Assembly: GCA_051881615.1 (NCBI GenBank)
Contig: JBJEQF010000034.1
Span: forward strand, 1 to 26,339
From: CAMFTQ01 sp051881615
GTDB taxonomy: Bacteria; Bacillota; Clostridia; Oscillospirales; Acutalibacteraceae
Length of the DNA stretch: 26,339 bases
Direction of reading: 5' to 3'
In this document: piece by piece, positions 7,067 through 14,965 of the stretch
Numbering within the stretch: the first letter of the stretch is position 1
How the letters are laid out: each line of letters begins with the position of its first letter
Position numbers and translations under genes: made by a program
The notes under the pieces: model-generated
Told to the model about the DNA's origin: nothing
Seen by the model: the letters and a program-made list of their open reading frames with translations, nothing else
Databases searched by the model: none

Positions 7067-8318
7067 TCGCCTTACCTCCCAGCATATTGTAATCCTCAAA
7101 AAATGTCGGGTACGATTTGTTTATGCTCTGTGCGTCAGAAATTGTAATATCATCTGTTGACATAAGTGAAGCTATGCTCATAGCCATTACAATTCTGTGG
7201 TCGTTACAGCCGTTTACAGTACCCTTGTGTATCTGCTTTTTGCCCTCTATAACAAGTCCGTCCGACAGCTCAAAAACCATAGCGCCTACGCTGTTGAGTG
7301 CGTCAGCAATAGCCGAGAGCCTGTCGCTTTCCTTTATTCTTAAACGTCCTGCATTTGTAATGTTTGTCGTACCCTCGGCAAATGCGGCTACTACCGTCAG
7401 TATCGGCACTAAGTCGGGAATCTGACTTGCGTCAATATCTGTAGCTGTCAGTTTTTTGTGCTTTACGGTAACGCTGTTTTCGCTTGTTGTAACCTCTGCG
7501 CCGAAGCGTTTTAAGATTTCTGCGATTTCTTTGTCGCCCTGTGAGGAGGATATGTCAACTGCGTTTACCGTAACTTCACCCTTCAGTGCGCCTGCCGCCA
7601 TAAAAAATGCAGCCTGTGACCAGTCGCCGTGAGTTTTGTAATCACAGGATATGTACTTCTGATTGCCCTCTACAAAATAACCGTAGTCTGTTTTTTGTAC
7701 TATTACACCAAATTTTTTCATAACGTCAATTGTTATGTCGATGTAGGCAGCACTTTCAAGAGGGGAAGTCAGTATAATTTTGCTGTCGCCGTCACAAATC
7801 GGCAACGCAAGCAAAAGACCTGTGATAAACTGCGAGCTGACATTACCGGGGATTTCAAATTCTCCGCTTTTAAGCCTTCCGCTGATAACAAGCGGCAAGC
7901 CGCCCTGTGTTTTGCAATCAACTCCTGATTTCGGCAGTGCTTCTGTGTATATTCCGATAGGACGCTCGGGCAGTCTGCCCTGACCGATAAATTCGGCTGT
8001 CACACCGCCCGAGGCGGCAACAGGGATTAAAAACCTGAGCGTAGAACCGCTTTCTAAGCAGTCGAGCGTTGCGTTTTTATTAGTAAATGTGTAGGTGCCG
8101 TCAACTGTCAGCGTGTCGTTTTCAAGGTGCGTTTTTGCACCGAGTGCTTCAATACAGCCGATTGTCGCTTTGATGTCGTTTGAAAGTGCAACAGGTGATA
8201 TTCGGCTTTTGCCCCTTGCAAGGGCGGCACAGATTATCGCTCTGTGAACGTCGCTTTTTGACGGCGGAACAGTAACTGCTCCGTAAAGCTCTGACGGTGA
8301 TATTATAACGTCTGCCAT
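7047..8318 (-). CDS. aroA: 3-phosphoshikimate 1-carboxyvinyltransferase (EPSP synthase)
   Basis: This 423-residue enzyme joins shikimate 3-phosphate and phosphoenolpyruvate. The substrate-binding motif PPSKSDVHRA is at about 18-27, followed by ESGSTLRF (89-96), QFITGLLLALP, the acidic motif IPDLVPILTVVAAFA, RLRIKESDRL, and NDHRIVMA near the end. The stretch equivalent to E. coli LGNAGTAMRPL reads LESGSTLRFLI, so the position matching proline 101 is phenylalanine; this resembles forms distinct from the classical class I enzyme. The ribosome binding site GAGG is eight bases before the start. The gene follows aroB by 17 bases and overlaps aroC by 20. Confidence 0.95.
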   Translation of the reverse strand: MADVIISPSELYGAVTVPPSKSDVHRAIICAALARGKSRISPVALSNDIKATIGCIEALGAKTHLENDTLTVDGTYTFTNKNATLDCLESGSTLRFLIPVAASGGVTAEFIGQGRLPERPIGIYTEALPKSGVDCKTQGGLPLVISGRLKSGEFEIPGNVSSQFITGLLLALPICDGDSKIILTSPLESAAYIDITIDVMKKFGVIVQKTDYGYFVEGNQKYISCDYKTHGDWSQAAFFMAAGALKGEVTVNAVDISSSQGDKEIAEILKRFGAEVTTSENSVTVKHKKLTATDIDASQIPDLVPILTVVAAFAEGTTNITNAGRLRIKESDRLSAIADALNSVGAMVFELSDGLVIEGKKQIHKGTVNGCNDHRIVMAMSIASLMSTDDITISDAQSINKSYPTFFEDYNMLGGKANVIDLG

Positions 8319-8335
8319 AAAAATATCCTCTTATT

Positions 8336-9388
8336 TTAAACAGTAATGTAGTCGCAGATGTCTGACTGATTTATCAGATGTCTGTGGCTTTCGCCGATTT
8401 TGTCAAGAATAACAAGCTCTATTTGTCTGCCCGATGATTTCTTGTCACCTGATGTTGCTTTTGCTATCTGCTCAAAGCTGTGGCTGTCACTAATGGGTAA
8501 GCCGTATTTTTTACAAAGGCGAGCAATTCTGTCAGCAGTACCTTTTTCTGTTGCACCCTTATTTTCCGATGCCTTAGTCATCATAACCATACCTATGGCT
8601 ACGCCCTGACCGTGAGTAAGACCGCTGTAGCCGTAGAGTTTTTCAAGTGCGTGTCCTAACGTGTGACCGAAATTAAGTAATGCACGTTCGCCTGTGTCAC
8701 GCTCATCACGGCTGACAACATCACGCTTTATTGAAACACAGTTGTAGATAACGTCCTCAATAATGTCGGGTGCGTTTTCGCTTTCAAGTTTTTCAAAAAG
8801 TGCTTTATCCTTGATACAGCCGTACTTGATAACCTCAGCCATACCGTCACAGATAAATTTTTCGGGCAGAGTAGAGAGCGTATCGGGGTCAATAATAACT
8901 AAATTCGGCTGCCAGAATGCACCGACAAGGTTTTTGCCCTGAGCAATATCTACGCCTGTTTTACCGCCCACCGAGCTGTCAACCTGTGCAAGCAGTGAGG
9001 TGGGAATCTGCACAAAGTCAATGCCGCGTAAAAATGTTGCGGCACAAAAGCCTGCCATATCGCCCGTAACGCCGCCGCCCAAGGCGACTATAATATCCTT
9101 GCGTGTAAAGTTGTTGTCTGCAAGGTGAGAATACATTTTTTCTATTGTAGAAAGCCTTTTCGAGCCTTCGCCAGCCTCAAACTCAAAAGCTGTTGTAATA
9201 AATCCGTTTTCTTTCAAAGAATTTACAACGGTATCACCGTACAGCTTCATTACGTTGCTGTCAGATATTACGGCGGCTCTGACAGCCTTTGAAACTGATT
9301 TTACAAGCTCACCGCTTTTTTTAAGAAGTCCTCGCTCAATCAGTATTTCATACGGTCTGCCTGTTTCTACATAAAGCTTTTTCATCAT
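8336..9388 (-). CDS. aroB: 3-dehydroquinate synthase
   Basis: Converts DAHP to 3-dehydroquinate using NAD and a divalent metal. Clear signatures are GGGVTGDMAGFCAATFLRG, PTSLLAQVDSSVGGKTG, NLVGAFWQP, GMAEVIKYG (metal-binding Glu), LNFGHTLGHALE (metal-binding His) and HGQGVAIG (second His). The frame is open upstream to 9436, but that part overlaps tyrA and lacks a ribosome binding site. The ATG at 9388 follows GGAGG (9399-9403) by ten bases and gives 350 residues, normal for the family. It overlaps the tyrA stop by four bases (ATGA), and a second ATG follows at once at 9385. Confidence 0.95.
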   Translation of the reverse strand: MMKKLYVETGRPYEILIERGLLKKSGELVKSVSKAVRAAVISDSNVMKLYGDTVVNSLKENGFITTAFEFEAGEGSKRLSTIEKMYSHLADNNFTRKDIIVALGGGVTGDMAGFCAATFLRGIDFVQIPTSLLAQVDSSVGGKTGVDIAQGKNLVGAFWQPNLVIIDPDTLSTLPEKFICDGMAEVIKYGCIKDKALFEKLESENAPDIIEDVIYNCVSIKRDVVSRDERDTGERALLNFGHTLGHALEKLYGYSGLTHGQGVAIGMVMMTKASENKGATEKGTADRIARLCKKYGLPISDSHSFEQIAKATSGDKKSSGRQIELVILDKIGESHRHLINQSDICDYITV

Positions 9389-10215
9389 TCGCCCAAAGCC
9401 TCCTTTGTCTGTCTGCCCTTGTTTAGCAGGTCGCACAGCTCTTTTTCGTCCTCGTTTTCAATCGCATTTTTGATTTTGCTTATATTTTCAATCAGAATGT
9501 CAAGCTCCCTTGACAAAGGCTCTTTGTTTTCAAGAAAAAGCTCTGTCCACAGCCTTGCGTTGATATTTGCAACACGTGACACATCACGATAGCTGCCGGC
9601 AGAAAAGCCCTTGTGATTTAAACAGCAGGGACTTAGCACATAGGCACACGCAAGCACGTGCGGAAGCTGTGAGGTAAAGGCAATCATTTTGTCGTGCTCC
9701 TGCGGTGTAGTACGGCGAATACCTCCAAAGCCTATTTCAATCGCAAGCTTTTCTACAACTGCTACGCTTTGCTCGTCAGCCTCACAGGGTACGCAGATAA
9801 AGCTTGCGTTTTTAAAAAGCTCCGCTTCTGATACGTCAAAGCCGTTTTTTTCTTTGCCTGCCATAGGGTGAGTGCCGACAAAGGTGAAGTTGTATTTTTT
9901 TGAAAGCTCCACCATTTTCGGGCAGATTTCAGACTTTATACCCGACGTATCTGTTACTATTGCACCGCTTTTTATGTATTCTCCGTTTTTTTCTATAAAC
10001 TCAACGGCAGCCATAGGGTACACGCAGAGAATAACCATATCGGCTGACGATAAGCTTTCTGCTGTGCCGATTTCATCAATAGCACCGCACTCAATCGCCT
10101 TTTTAAGCGGAGCTTCGCTTCTGTTTATGCCGATTACCCTGTGATTTGTGTACTTTTTAATTGCTTTTGCATAGCTGCCGCCAATTATACCCATTCCGAC
10201 AACAACAATATTCAT
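9385..10215 (-). CDS. tyrA: Prephenate dehydrogenase
   Basis: Oxidatively decarboxylates prephenate to 4-hydroxyphenylpyruvate on the way to tyrosine. The N-terminus VVVGMGIIGGSYAKAI is a Rossmann dinucleotide site. The motifs HPMAGKEKNGF, TPQEHDKMIAFTSQLPHVLA and GSYRDVSRVANINARLW are characteristic of the family. At 276 residues it is the short form, with no C-terminal ACT domain and no fused chorismate mutase, so tyrosine feedback by an ACT domain is not expected. It lies 42 bases after aroF and is coupled to aroB by an ATGA overlap. The ribosome binding site is weak (AAGGA). Confidence 0.93.
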   Translation of the reverse strand: MNIVVVGMGIIGGSYAKAIKKYTNHRVIGINRSEAPLKKAIECGAIDEIGTAESLSSADMVILCVYPMAAVEFIEKNGEYIKSGAIVTDTSGIKSEICPKMVELSKKYNFTFVGTHPMAGKEKNGFDVSEAELFKNASFICVPCEADEQSVAVVEKLAIEIGFGGIRRTTPQEHDKMIAFTSQLPHVLACAYVLSPCCLNHKGFSAGSYRDVSRVANINARLWTELFLENKEPLSRELDILIENISKIKNAIENEDEKELCDLLNKGRQTKEALGE

Positions 10216-10257
10216 TTTGTCACCGTTTCCTTTAATTTTTTGTGCCTTAATTTAAAA

Positions 10258-11280
10258 TCAATCGTTAGGCATATCCTTTAACGCATTATGAAGTGCAAAC
10301 AGCTTTTTAGCCGTCTTGTCAAACTGTGCCGGTGTGAGCGACTGCGCACCGTCCGACAGTGCGTGTGCAGGGTCGTTATGCACCTCTATGATAAGTCCGT
10401 CTGCGCCTGCCGCAACAGCCGCCATTGCAAGCGGCTCAACAAGCCAAGCCTTGCCCGAAGCGTGGCTCGGGTCAACAACAACAGGCAGATGAGAAAGCGA
10501 CTTTACAATCGGAATAGCAGAAACGTCAAGCGTGTTTCTTGTGAAGTTTTCGTACGTTCTTATACCTCTTTCGCAGAGGATAACCTGCTCGTTGCCGCCT
10601 GCCATAATGTACTCGGCACTCATCAGCCACTCCTCAATGGTAGAGGAAAGACCTCTTTTCAGAAGTATAGGCTTTCGAAGCTTGCCAAGCTCCTTTAAAA
10701 GCTCAAAGTTCTGCATATTTCTTGCGCCGACCTGAATTATATCGACATTTTCAAACATATCAATGTGAGATTCCTTCATAATCTCTGTTACAATCGGCAG
10801 ACCTGTCTGCTTTCTTGCCTCCTTCAAAAGGTCAAGTCCCTCTGCCTTTAAGCCCTGAAACGCATACGGTGATGTGCGTGGCTTAAACGCACCGCCTCGA
10901 AGCATTGTAGCACCGGAAGCTTTTACGCTTTTTGCGATTTCAACAATCTGATTTTCACATTCAACAGAGCAGGGACCCGCCATAATCTGCAGACTGCCGT
11001 CACCGATTTTTAAGCCGTTAGAAAGCTCAATAACGGTGTTGTCGGGGTGGAATTTTCTGTTTACCTTTTTGTAAGGCTCCTGAACACGCTTTACGTTTTC
11101 GACAATATCCTGTGCGTGAATGTAGTCGATGTCAATCTGCGTAGTGTCGCCGATAAGACCTAAAACAGTTGAAGAAACACCCTCCCACACATTGACCTTG
11201 ACGTTGTAATCGCTTTTTAATTTTGCCGAAAAGCTCTCCATTTGCTCGTGGGTACATTCCGGTTTTAATACAATAATCAT
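10258..11280 (-). CDS. aroF: 3-deoxy-7-phosphoheptulonate (DAHP) synthase, type I-beta with N-terminal regulatory domain
   Basis: Catalyses the first shikimate-pathway step, condensing PEP and erythrose 4-phosphate. Residues 1-70 form a ferredoxin-like/ACT-type regulatory domain (begins MIIVLKPECTHEQ), as in Thermotoga-like enzymes. The catalytic barrel follows, with IMAGPCSVE, LRGGAFKPRTSPYAFQG, VGARNMQNF, LKRGL, CERGIRTYE and VVDPSHASG. The length of 340 residues is usual for this subtype, and the extra domain suggests feedback by an aromatic product. The start has GGAGGT seven bases upstream. It is the first gene of the main aro operon, directly behind an operator-rich promoter. Confidence 0.95.
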   Translation of the reverse strand: MIIVLKPECTHEQMESFSAKLKSDYNVKVNVWEGVSSTVLGLIGDTTQIDIDYIHAQDIVENVKRVQEPYKKVNRKFHPDNTVIELSNGLKIGDGSLQIMAGPCSVECENQIVEIAKSVKASGATMLRGGAFKPRTSPYAFQGLKAEGLDLLKEARKQTGLPIVTEIMKESHIDMFENVDIIQVGARNMQNFELLKELGKLRKPILLKRGLSSTIEEWLMSAEYIMAGGNEQVILCERGIRTYENFTRNTLDVSAIPIVKSLSHLPVVVDPSHASGKAWLVEPLAMAAVAAGADGLIIEVHNDPAHALSDGAQSLTPAQFDKTAKKLFALHNALKDMPND

Positions 11281-11296
11281 ATGATGACCTCCAATA

Positions 11297-11368
11297 TATC
11301 ACTTTATCACTTTAACTTGATAAAGTATCAGCTTTTTGTATTTTATCACTTTAATAGATTTAAGTCAA
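11297..11368 (-). promoter_or_regulatory. Promoter and repeated operator of the aroF-pheA operon
   Basis: On the minus strand a -35 box TTGACT (11363-11368) and a -10 box TAAAAT (11340-11345) are 17 bases apart, with a start near 11333. The word TAAAGTGATA occurs at 11344-11353 (overlapping the -10 region), 11305-11314 and 11297-11306. A near copy in the opposite orientation lies at about 11318-11327, making an 8-bp palindrome ACTTTATC/GATAAAGT (11301-11308 and 11319-11326). Repeats over and just after the start fit binding by a repressor. The regulator is not identified. Confidence 0.65.
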
Positions 11369-11397
11369 CCCTGTTTGTAAACTAAATTAAATATAAA

Positions 11398-11904
11398 TTA
11401 CTCCTCAACGGCTTTTATAATGCTGTCTGTCACTCTAAAGGGAGAAGCGTTGCCGTCAATTACAATGTCAGACGCTTTTTTGTAAAGGGGCATACGCTTG
11501 TTGTAAAGCTCGGTCATAGCCTCTTTTTTGTCCTCACGCTGTAACAAAGGACGTGTTGTATCAAATTTAAGTCTTTCGTAAAGCACGTCAACAGGCACGT
11601 CAAGCAGTATGATTTTACACGTTTGCTTAAATGCTTTTACGTTTCTTTCATATGTCAGCGCGCCGCCGCCCGTTGCTATTATCTGATTGCTTTTGCCGGC
11701 AAGCTCAACGCAAGCCTTATGCTCAAGCTCACGAAAATATTCCTCGCCGTGTTTATCGAAGATTTCCGAAATTGTCATATTTTCTTTTTCTTCTATATAT
11801 TTGTCGGTATCAACAAGGCTCATACCTGTTTTTTTAGCCAATGCTTTGCCCACCGTTGTTTTACCGCAGCCCATAAAGCCGCAAAGTACAATATTTTCAT
11901 TCAT
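11398..11904 (-). CDS. aroK: Shikimate kinase
   Basis: Phosphorylates shikimate at the 3-OH with ATP. At 168 residues it is a single P-loop kinase domain: Walker A GFMGCGKTT near the start, the shikimate-binding motif DTDKYIEE, EYFRELEHKA, GGGALT, and the lid arginine in DTTRPLLQ. The ribosome binding site AAGGAG (11915-11920) overlaps the aroE stop codon, 14 bases before this gene, so aroE and aroK are co-transcribed and probably coupled. It lies upstream of the aroF promoter on the same strand, so read-through into the main operon is possible. Confidence 0.93.
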   Translation of the reverse strand: MNENIVLCGFMGCGKTTVGKALAKKTGMSLVDTDKYIEEKENMTISEIFDKHGEEYFRELEHKACVELAGKSNQIIATGGGALTYERNVKAFKQTCKIILLDVPVDVLYERLKFDTTRPLLQREDKKEAMTELYNKRMPLYKKASDIVIDGNASPFRVTDSIIKAVEE

Positions 11905-11918
11905 ATAAAAGCTGCTCC

Positions 11919-12761
11919 TTATTTGTTTTTGAGGTACTCAGATGCGTCAACGCAGATTTTGTTAATTTCAGAAACGTCATACGTACTGCCGTCCCATATT
12001 TCGTGAGCAACTACCGCCTGCCATACAAGCATTGACATTCCGCCGATAGCCTTACTGCCGTTTGCAAGAGCTTTTTGCACAAGGACAGTTTCAAGCGGAT
12101 TGTAAACAGCGTCAAACAGTGCTGCTGTCTTTGAGATTACCTTGTCTGAAACAGGCTGTGCGTCAACGCTCGGAAACATTCCTACAGGCGTAGCGTTTAC
12201 AAGAACGTCAATATCACCGCACAGCTCGCTTATAAGACAGCTGTGTACACAAGCGTTCTCAATGTTGCCTTCAAGCTCCTTGCAAAGAGCCACTGCAAGC
12301 TCTGTGTCCTCCGGTCTTACCGCAAGAGTTAAATCTGCTCCTGCAAGCAGTGCCTCATAAGCCATAGTCCTTGCAACACCGCCGCAGCCTAAAATTACAA
12401 CTCTGTTTTTAAGAGTAATTCCGACTGAGCCGATTGCCTTTAAAAAGCCGTCGGGGTCAGTGGTGTAGCCTGTGCTTCTGCCGTTTTTAAAATCAACAGT
12501 ATTTACACTTCCGTAAAGCTGTGCTTTTTTGTCAAGAGCGTCAATATGCTTTATTATATTCTGCTTGTGGGGAATTGTAATATTAAAGCCGTCAAGGTGT
12601 TTAAGAGTGTTTTCAAATTCAAATGCTAAATTGTCGGGGTGAATGTCAAGAACGCCGTACTCTGCATTTATTCCTGACAGTTCAAACAGCCTTTTATGTA
12701 TAAAGGGTGACATTGTGTGACCGATAGGGTGGCCGATTACGGCATATTTTTTAATGCTCAT
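11919..12761 (-). CDS. aroE: Shikimate dehydrogenase (NADP+)
   Basis: Reduces 3-dehydroshikimate to shikimate. The substrate site reads GHPIGHTMSPFIH (10-22). The catalytic lysine is K66 in NITIPHK, the catalytic aspartate is D102 in TTDPDGF, and the nucleotide-binding loop is LGCGGVAR (124-131; most relatives have GAGGAAR). The length of 280 residues is typical. It begins behind a strong GGAGGT site and is the first gene of the aroE-aroK pair. No clear sigma-A promoter was seen for it on the minus strand in the gap shared with acpP. Confidence 0.95.
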   Translation of the reverse strand: MSIKKYAVIGHPIGHTMSPFIHKRLFELSGINAEYGVLDIHPDNLAFEFENTLKHLDGFNITIPHKQNIIKHIDALDKKAQLYGSVNTVDFKNGRSTGYTTDPDGFLKAIGSVGITLKNRVVILGCGGVARTMAYEALLAGADLTLAVRPEDTELAVALCKELEGNIENACVHSCLISELCGDIDVLVNATPVGMFPSVDAQPVSDKVISKTAALFDAVYNPLETVLVQKALANGSKAIGGMSMLVWQAVVAHEIWDGSTYDVSEINKICVDASEYLKNK

Positions 12762-12806
12762 AAAGAATTACCTCCGCAAAAAATAAAAAAATTTTTGTAA
12801 TATATA

Positions 12807-12835
12807 TTGACAAATGAAGGATTTACTAATAATAT
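12807..12835 (+). promoter_or_regulatory. Consensus promoter of the acyl carrier protein gene
   Basis: A perfect -35 box TTGACA (12807-12812) and -10 box TAATAT (12830-12835) are 17 bases apart. Transcription would start near 12842, leaving a leader of about 108 bases before acpP. Confidence 0.75.
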
Positions 12836-12849
12836 GTTCATATGCAATG

Positions 12850-12879
12850 GATACAATATTTACGTTTGTCTATTGTATC
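12850..12879 (+). promoter_or_regulatory. Palindrome in the acpP leader
   Basis: GATACAATA (12850-12858) and TATTGTATC (12871-12879) are perfect 9-base arms around a 12-base spacer, beginning just after the predicted transcription start. It could be a repressor operator or an RNA hairpin. The word TTTGTCTA occurs in the spacer and again about 30 bases on. No known regulator site was recognised. Confidence 0.5.
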
Positions 12880-12949
12880 ACAAAATGTGTTTGTTTGTCT
12901 ACAAGATAATGACACAAGTTTAATTTGTTTTTTACAGGAGGATTTTAAG

Positions 12950-13177
12950 ATGGTTTTAGAAAAGGTTAAGGCTATTCTTGCCGAGCAGTTTGACGTTGAA
13001 GAGGATAAAATAACTGCTGAAACAGACCTTCAGGAGGATTTAGGCGCAGATTCACTCGACGTTGTAGATTTGCTTATGTCAATCGAGGACGAGTTTGACA
13101 TCGAAGTTCCCGACGAAGAGGTAGAAAACCTCAAGACAGTAGGCGCTCTCGTTTCTTACATCGAGGCTAATTCTTAA
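12950..13177 (+). CDS. acpP: Acyl carrier protein
   Basis: A 75-residue, very acidic carrier of growing fatty acyl chains. Serine 35 in GADSLD is the site for the 4'-phosphopantetheine arm, followed by the typical helix DVVDLLMSIEDEF. The frame is open further upstream, but the ATG at 12950 has a perfect AGGAGG site eight bases before it and gives the standard family length. It is followed at once by a terminator, so it is expressed alone from a strong promoter. It is not next to other fatty acid synthesis genes here. Confidence 0.95.
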   Translation: MVLEKVKAILAEQFDVEEDKITAETDLQEDLGADSLDVVDLLMSIEDEFDIEVPDEEVENLKTVGALVSYIEANS

Positions 13178-13198
13178 TCAATAATCATTTTAAATTCA

Positions 13199-13227
13199 GA
13201 CCGAGAGAAATCTCGGTCTTGTTTTTA
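13199..13227 (+). terminator. Terminator of acpP
   Basis: GACCGAGA (13199-13206) and TCTCGGTC (13211-13218) form a perfect 8-bp stem with a GAAA tetraloop, followed by a T-rich stretch. This is a classic intrinsic terminator 21 bases after the stop. Confidence 0.9.
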
Positions 13228-13284
13228 TGTTTTGGTTTTTGATAGCTTGGTAAAGGATAGATATTTGCCGTATGATATTAAATT

Positions 13285-13325
13285 TAATGAATAATGAATG
13301 ATGAAAAATGAATGATGAATAATTT
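13285..13325. repeat. 41-bp dispersed repeat, copy 1
   Basis: This A/T/G-only stretch, built from units like ATGAATGATGAA, is identical over 41 bases to 16791-16831. It lies in the roughly 316-base gap between acpP and proS, which also holds the acpP terminator and the proS promoter and no further gene. No T-box motif was seen ahead of proS. Both copies sit just downstream of terminators, as expected for a dispersed intergenic repeat. Confidence 0.75.
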
Positions 13326-13415
13326 GGCGACACAGATGAATTTCATCAACGAAATATAACCATAAAGTCAAAACATAACACTCAAATCTTATTTCACGAA
13401 AAATAAGAAAAATAC

Positions 13416-13444
13416 TTGAATAAAACGGACAAACCTATTATAAT
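13416..13444 (+). promoter_or_regulatory. Promoter of proS
   Basis: A -35 box TTGAAT (13416-13421) and a perfect -10 box TATAAT (13439-13444) are 17 bases apart. The start would be near 13451, about 43 bases before the proS ATG. Confidence 0.75.
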
Positions 13445-13493
13445 AGAAACGATACGCAAAAACATTTACTTATAACAAAGGGGAGTTATCATA

Positions 13494-14933
13494 ATGGCTG
13501 ACAATAAAAAAATGGTCGAGGCTATTACAAGCCGAGATGAGGATTTTGCTAAATGGTACACAGACATTGTAAAAAAAGCCGAGCTTGTTGATTATTCGGG
13601 CGTTAAAGGATGTATGGTAATACGTCCTTACGGTTATGCTATATGGGAGAACATTCAGGCTGACCTTGACAGACGCTTTAAAGAAACAGGCCACGAAAAC
13701 GTATATATGCCGATGTTTATTCCCGAAAGCCTTTTGCAGAAGGAAAAGGATCACGTTGAGGGCTTTGCTCCCGAGGTTGCGTGGGTAACTCACGGCGGAA
13801 GCGAAAAGCTTAGCGAGCGTCTTTGCGTTCGCCCGACATCAGAAACACTCTTCTGCGAGCATTACTCAAAGGTTATAAACACCTACAGAGATTTGCCGAA
13901 GCTCTACAATCAGTGGTGCTCCGTTGTAAGATGGGAGAAAACAACTCGTCCATTCCTTAGAACCTCAGAATTTTTGTGGCAGGAGGGTCACACAATGCAC
14001 GAAACCGAGCAGGAGGCACAGGAGGAAACTCTGCGTATGCTCAAGGTTTACGAGGACTTTTACCGTGACACGCTTGCAATTCCGGCTGTTGTCGGCAAAA
14101 AGACAGAAAAAGAAAAATTTGCAGGCGCAGTTGCAACCTATACAATCGAGCCGATGATGCACAACGGTGTTGCTCTTCAGGGCGGTACCTCGCACTTCTT
14201 CGGCGACGGCTTTGCAAAGAGCTTTGACATCACCTTTACAGGCAGAGATAACAAGCAGCACTATCCGTTCCAGACCTCGTGGGGCGTTTCAACAAGAATG
14301 ATAGGCGCAATAATTATGGTTCACGGCGATGACGACGGCTTGATTTTACCGCCGAAGATTTCTCCGATTCAGGTTGCGCTTATCCCGGTTGCACAGCATA
14401 AGGAGGGCGTACTTGACAAGGCAAACGAGGTAGCACAGCTTCTCAAAAAGCAGTTCAGAGTTAAGCTTGACGACAGCGACAAGTCGCTCGGCTGGAAGTG
14501 CAGTCAGTACGAAATGAAGGGCGTTCCCGTTCGTGTTGAGTTGGGACCCAAGGATATCGAGAAAAATCAGTGCGTAATCGTAAGACGTGACACAAGAGAG
14601 AAAATTTTTGTAAGCCTTGACAATATTGTCGAAGAGGTTGAAAAGGCTTTGCAATCAGTTCACGACGGTATGTATCAACGCGCACTTGCAAATATGCAGG
14701 AGAAAACATTTACAGCCACAACCTACGATGAGTTCTGCGATATTGCAAAGAATAAGCCGGGCTTTATCAAGGCTATGTGGTGCGGTGATTCTGCCTGTGA
14801 AGAAAAAATCAAGGACGAAACAGGCGGCGTAAAGAGCCGTTGTATTCCCTTTGAAGAGGAACAGCTCTCTGACGTATGCGTATGCTGCGGCAAAAAGGCT
14901 AAGCATCAGGTTTACTGGGGCAAGCAGTATTGA
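13494..14933 (+). CDS. proS: Prolyl-tRNA synthetase, short archaeal/eukaryal type (ProS type 3)
   Basis: A class II aminoacyl-tRNA synthetase charging tRNA-Pro. The length of 479 residues and the absence of the large editing insertion of the usual bacterial form identify the archaeal-type subgroup found in some Firmicutes. Motifs include RPTSETLF (113-120), a motif 2 region with VVRWEKTTRPFLRTSEFLWQEGH split around the Arg residues, and QTSWGVSTR as motif 3. The C-terminal domain has paired cysteines (WCGDSACE and CVCCGKK), a likely zinc site, and ends in tyrosine, as is typical. A GGGGAG site precedes the start. The gene may be co-transcribed with metA, 32 bases downstream. Confidence 0.95.
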   Translation: MADNKKMVEAITSRDEDFAKWYTDIVKKAELVDYSGVKGCMVIRPYGYAIWENIQADLDRRFKETGHENVYMPMFIPESLLQKEKDHVEGFAPEVAWVTHGGSEKLSERLCVRPTSETLFCEHYSKVINTYRDLPKLYNQWCSVVRWEKTTRPFLRTSEFLWQEGHTMHETEQEAQEETLRMLKVYEDFYRDTLAIPAVVGKKTEKEKFAGAVATYTIEPMMHNGVALQGGTSHFFGDGFAKSFDITFTGRDNKQHYPFQTSWGVSTRMIGAIIMVHGDDDGLILPPKISPIQVALIPVAQHKEGVLDKANEVAQLLKKQFRVKLDDSDKSLGWKCSQYEMKGVPVRVELGPKDIEKNQCVIVRRDTREKIFVSLDNIVEEVEKALQSVHDGMYQRALANMQEKTFTATTYDEFCDIAKNKPGFIKAMWCGDSACEEKIKDETGGVKSRCIPFEEEQLSDVCVCCGKKAKHQVYWGKQY

Positions 14934-14965
14934 TATTTTTAAAGTAACTAAAAGGAGGTGGGACT

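Noticed and set aside
6306..7160. Long open frames on the strand opposite aroC and aroA
   Set aside because: They are antisense to two enzymes with complete family motifs and lack ribosome binding sites.
13219..13493. Possible T-box leader ahead of proS
   Set aside because: No T-box core such as TGGNACCGCG, and no specifier or antiterminator structure was seen; there is a simple promoter about 43 bases before the start.
14934..14965. Possible SAM riboswitch ahead of metA
   Set aside because: The gap is only 32 bases and holds just the ribosome binding site.
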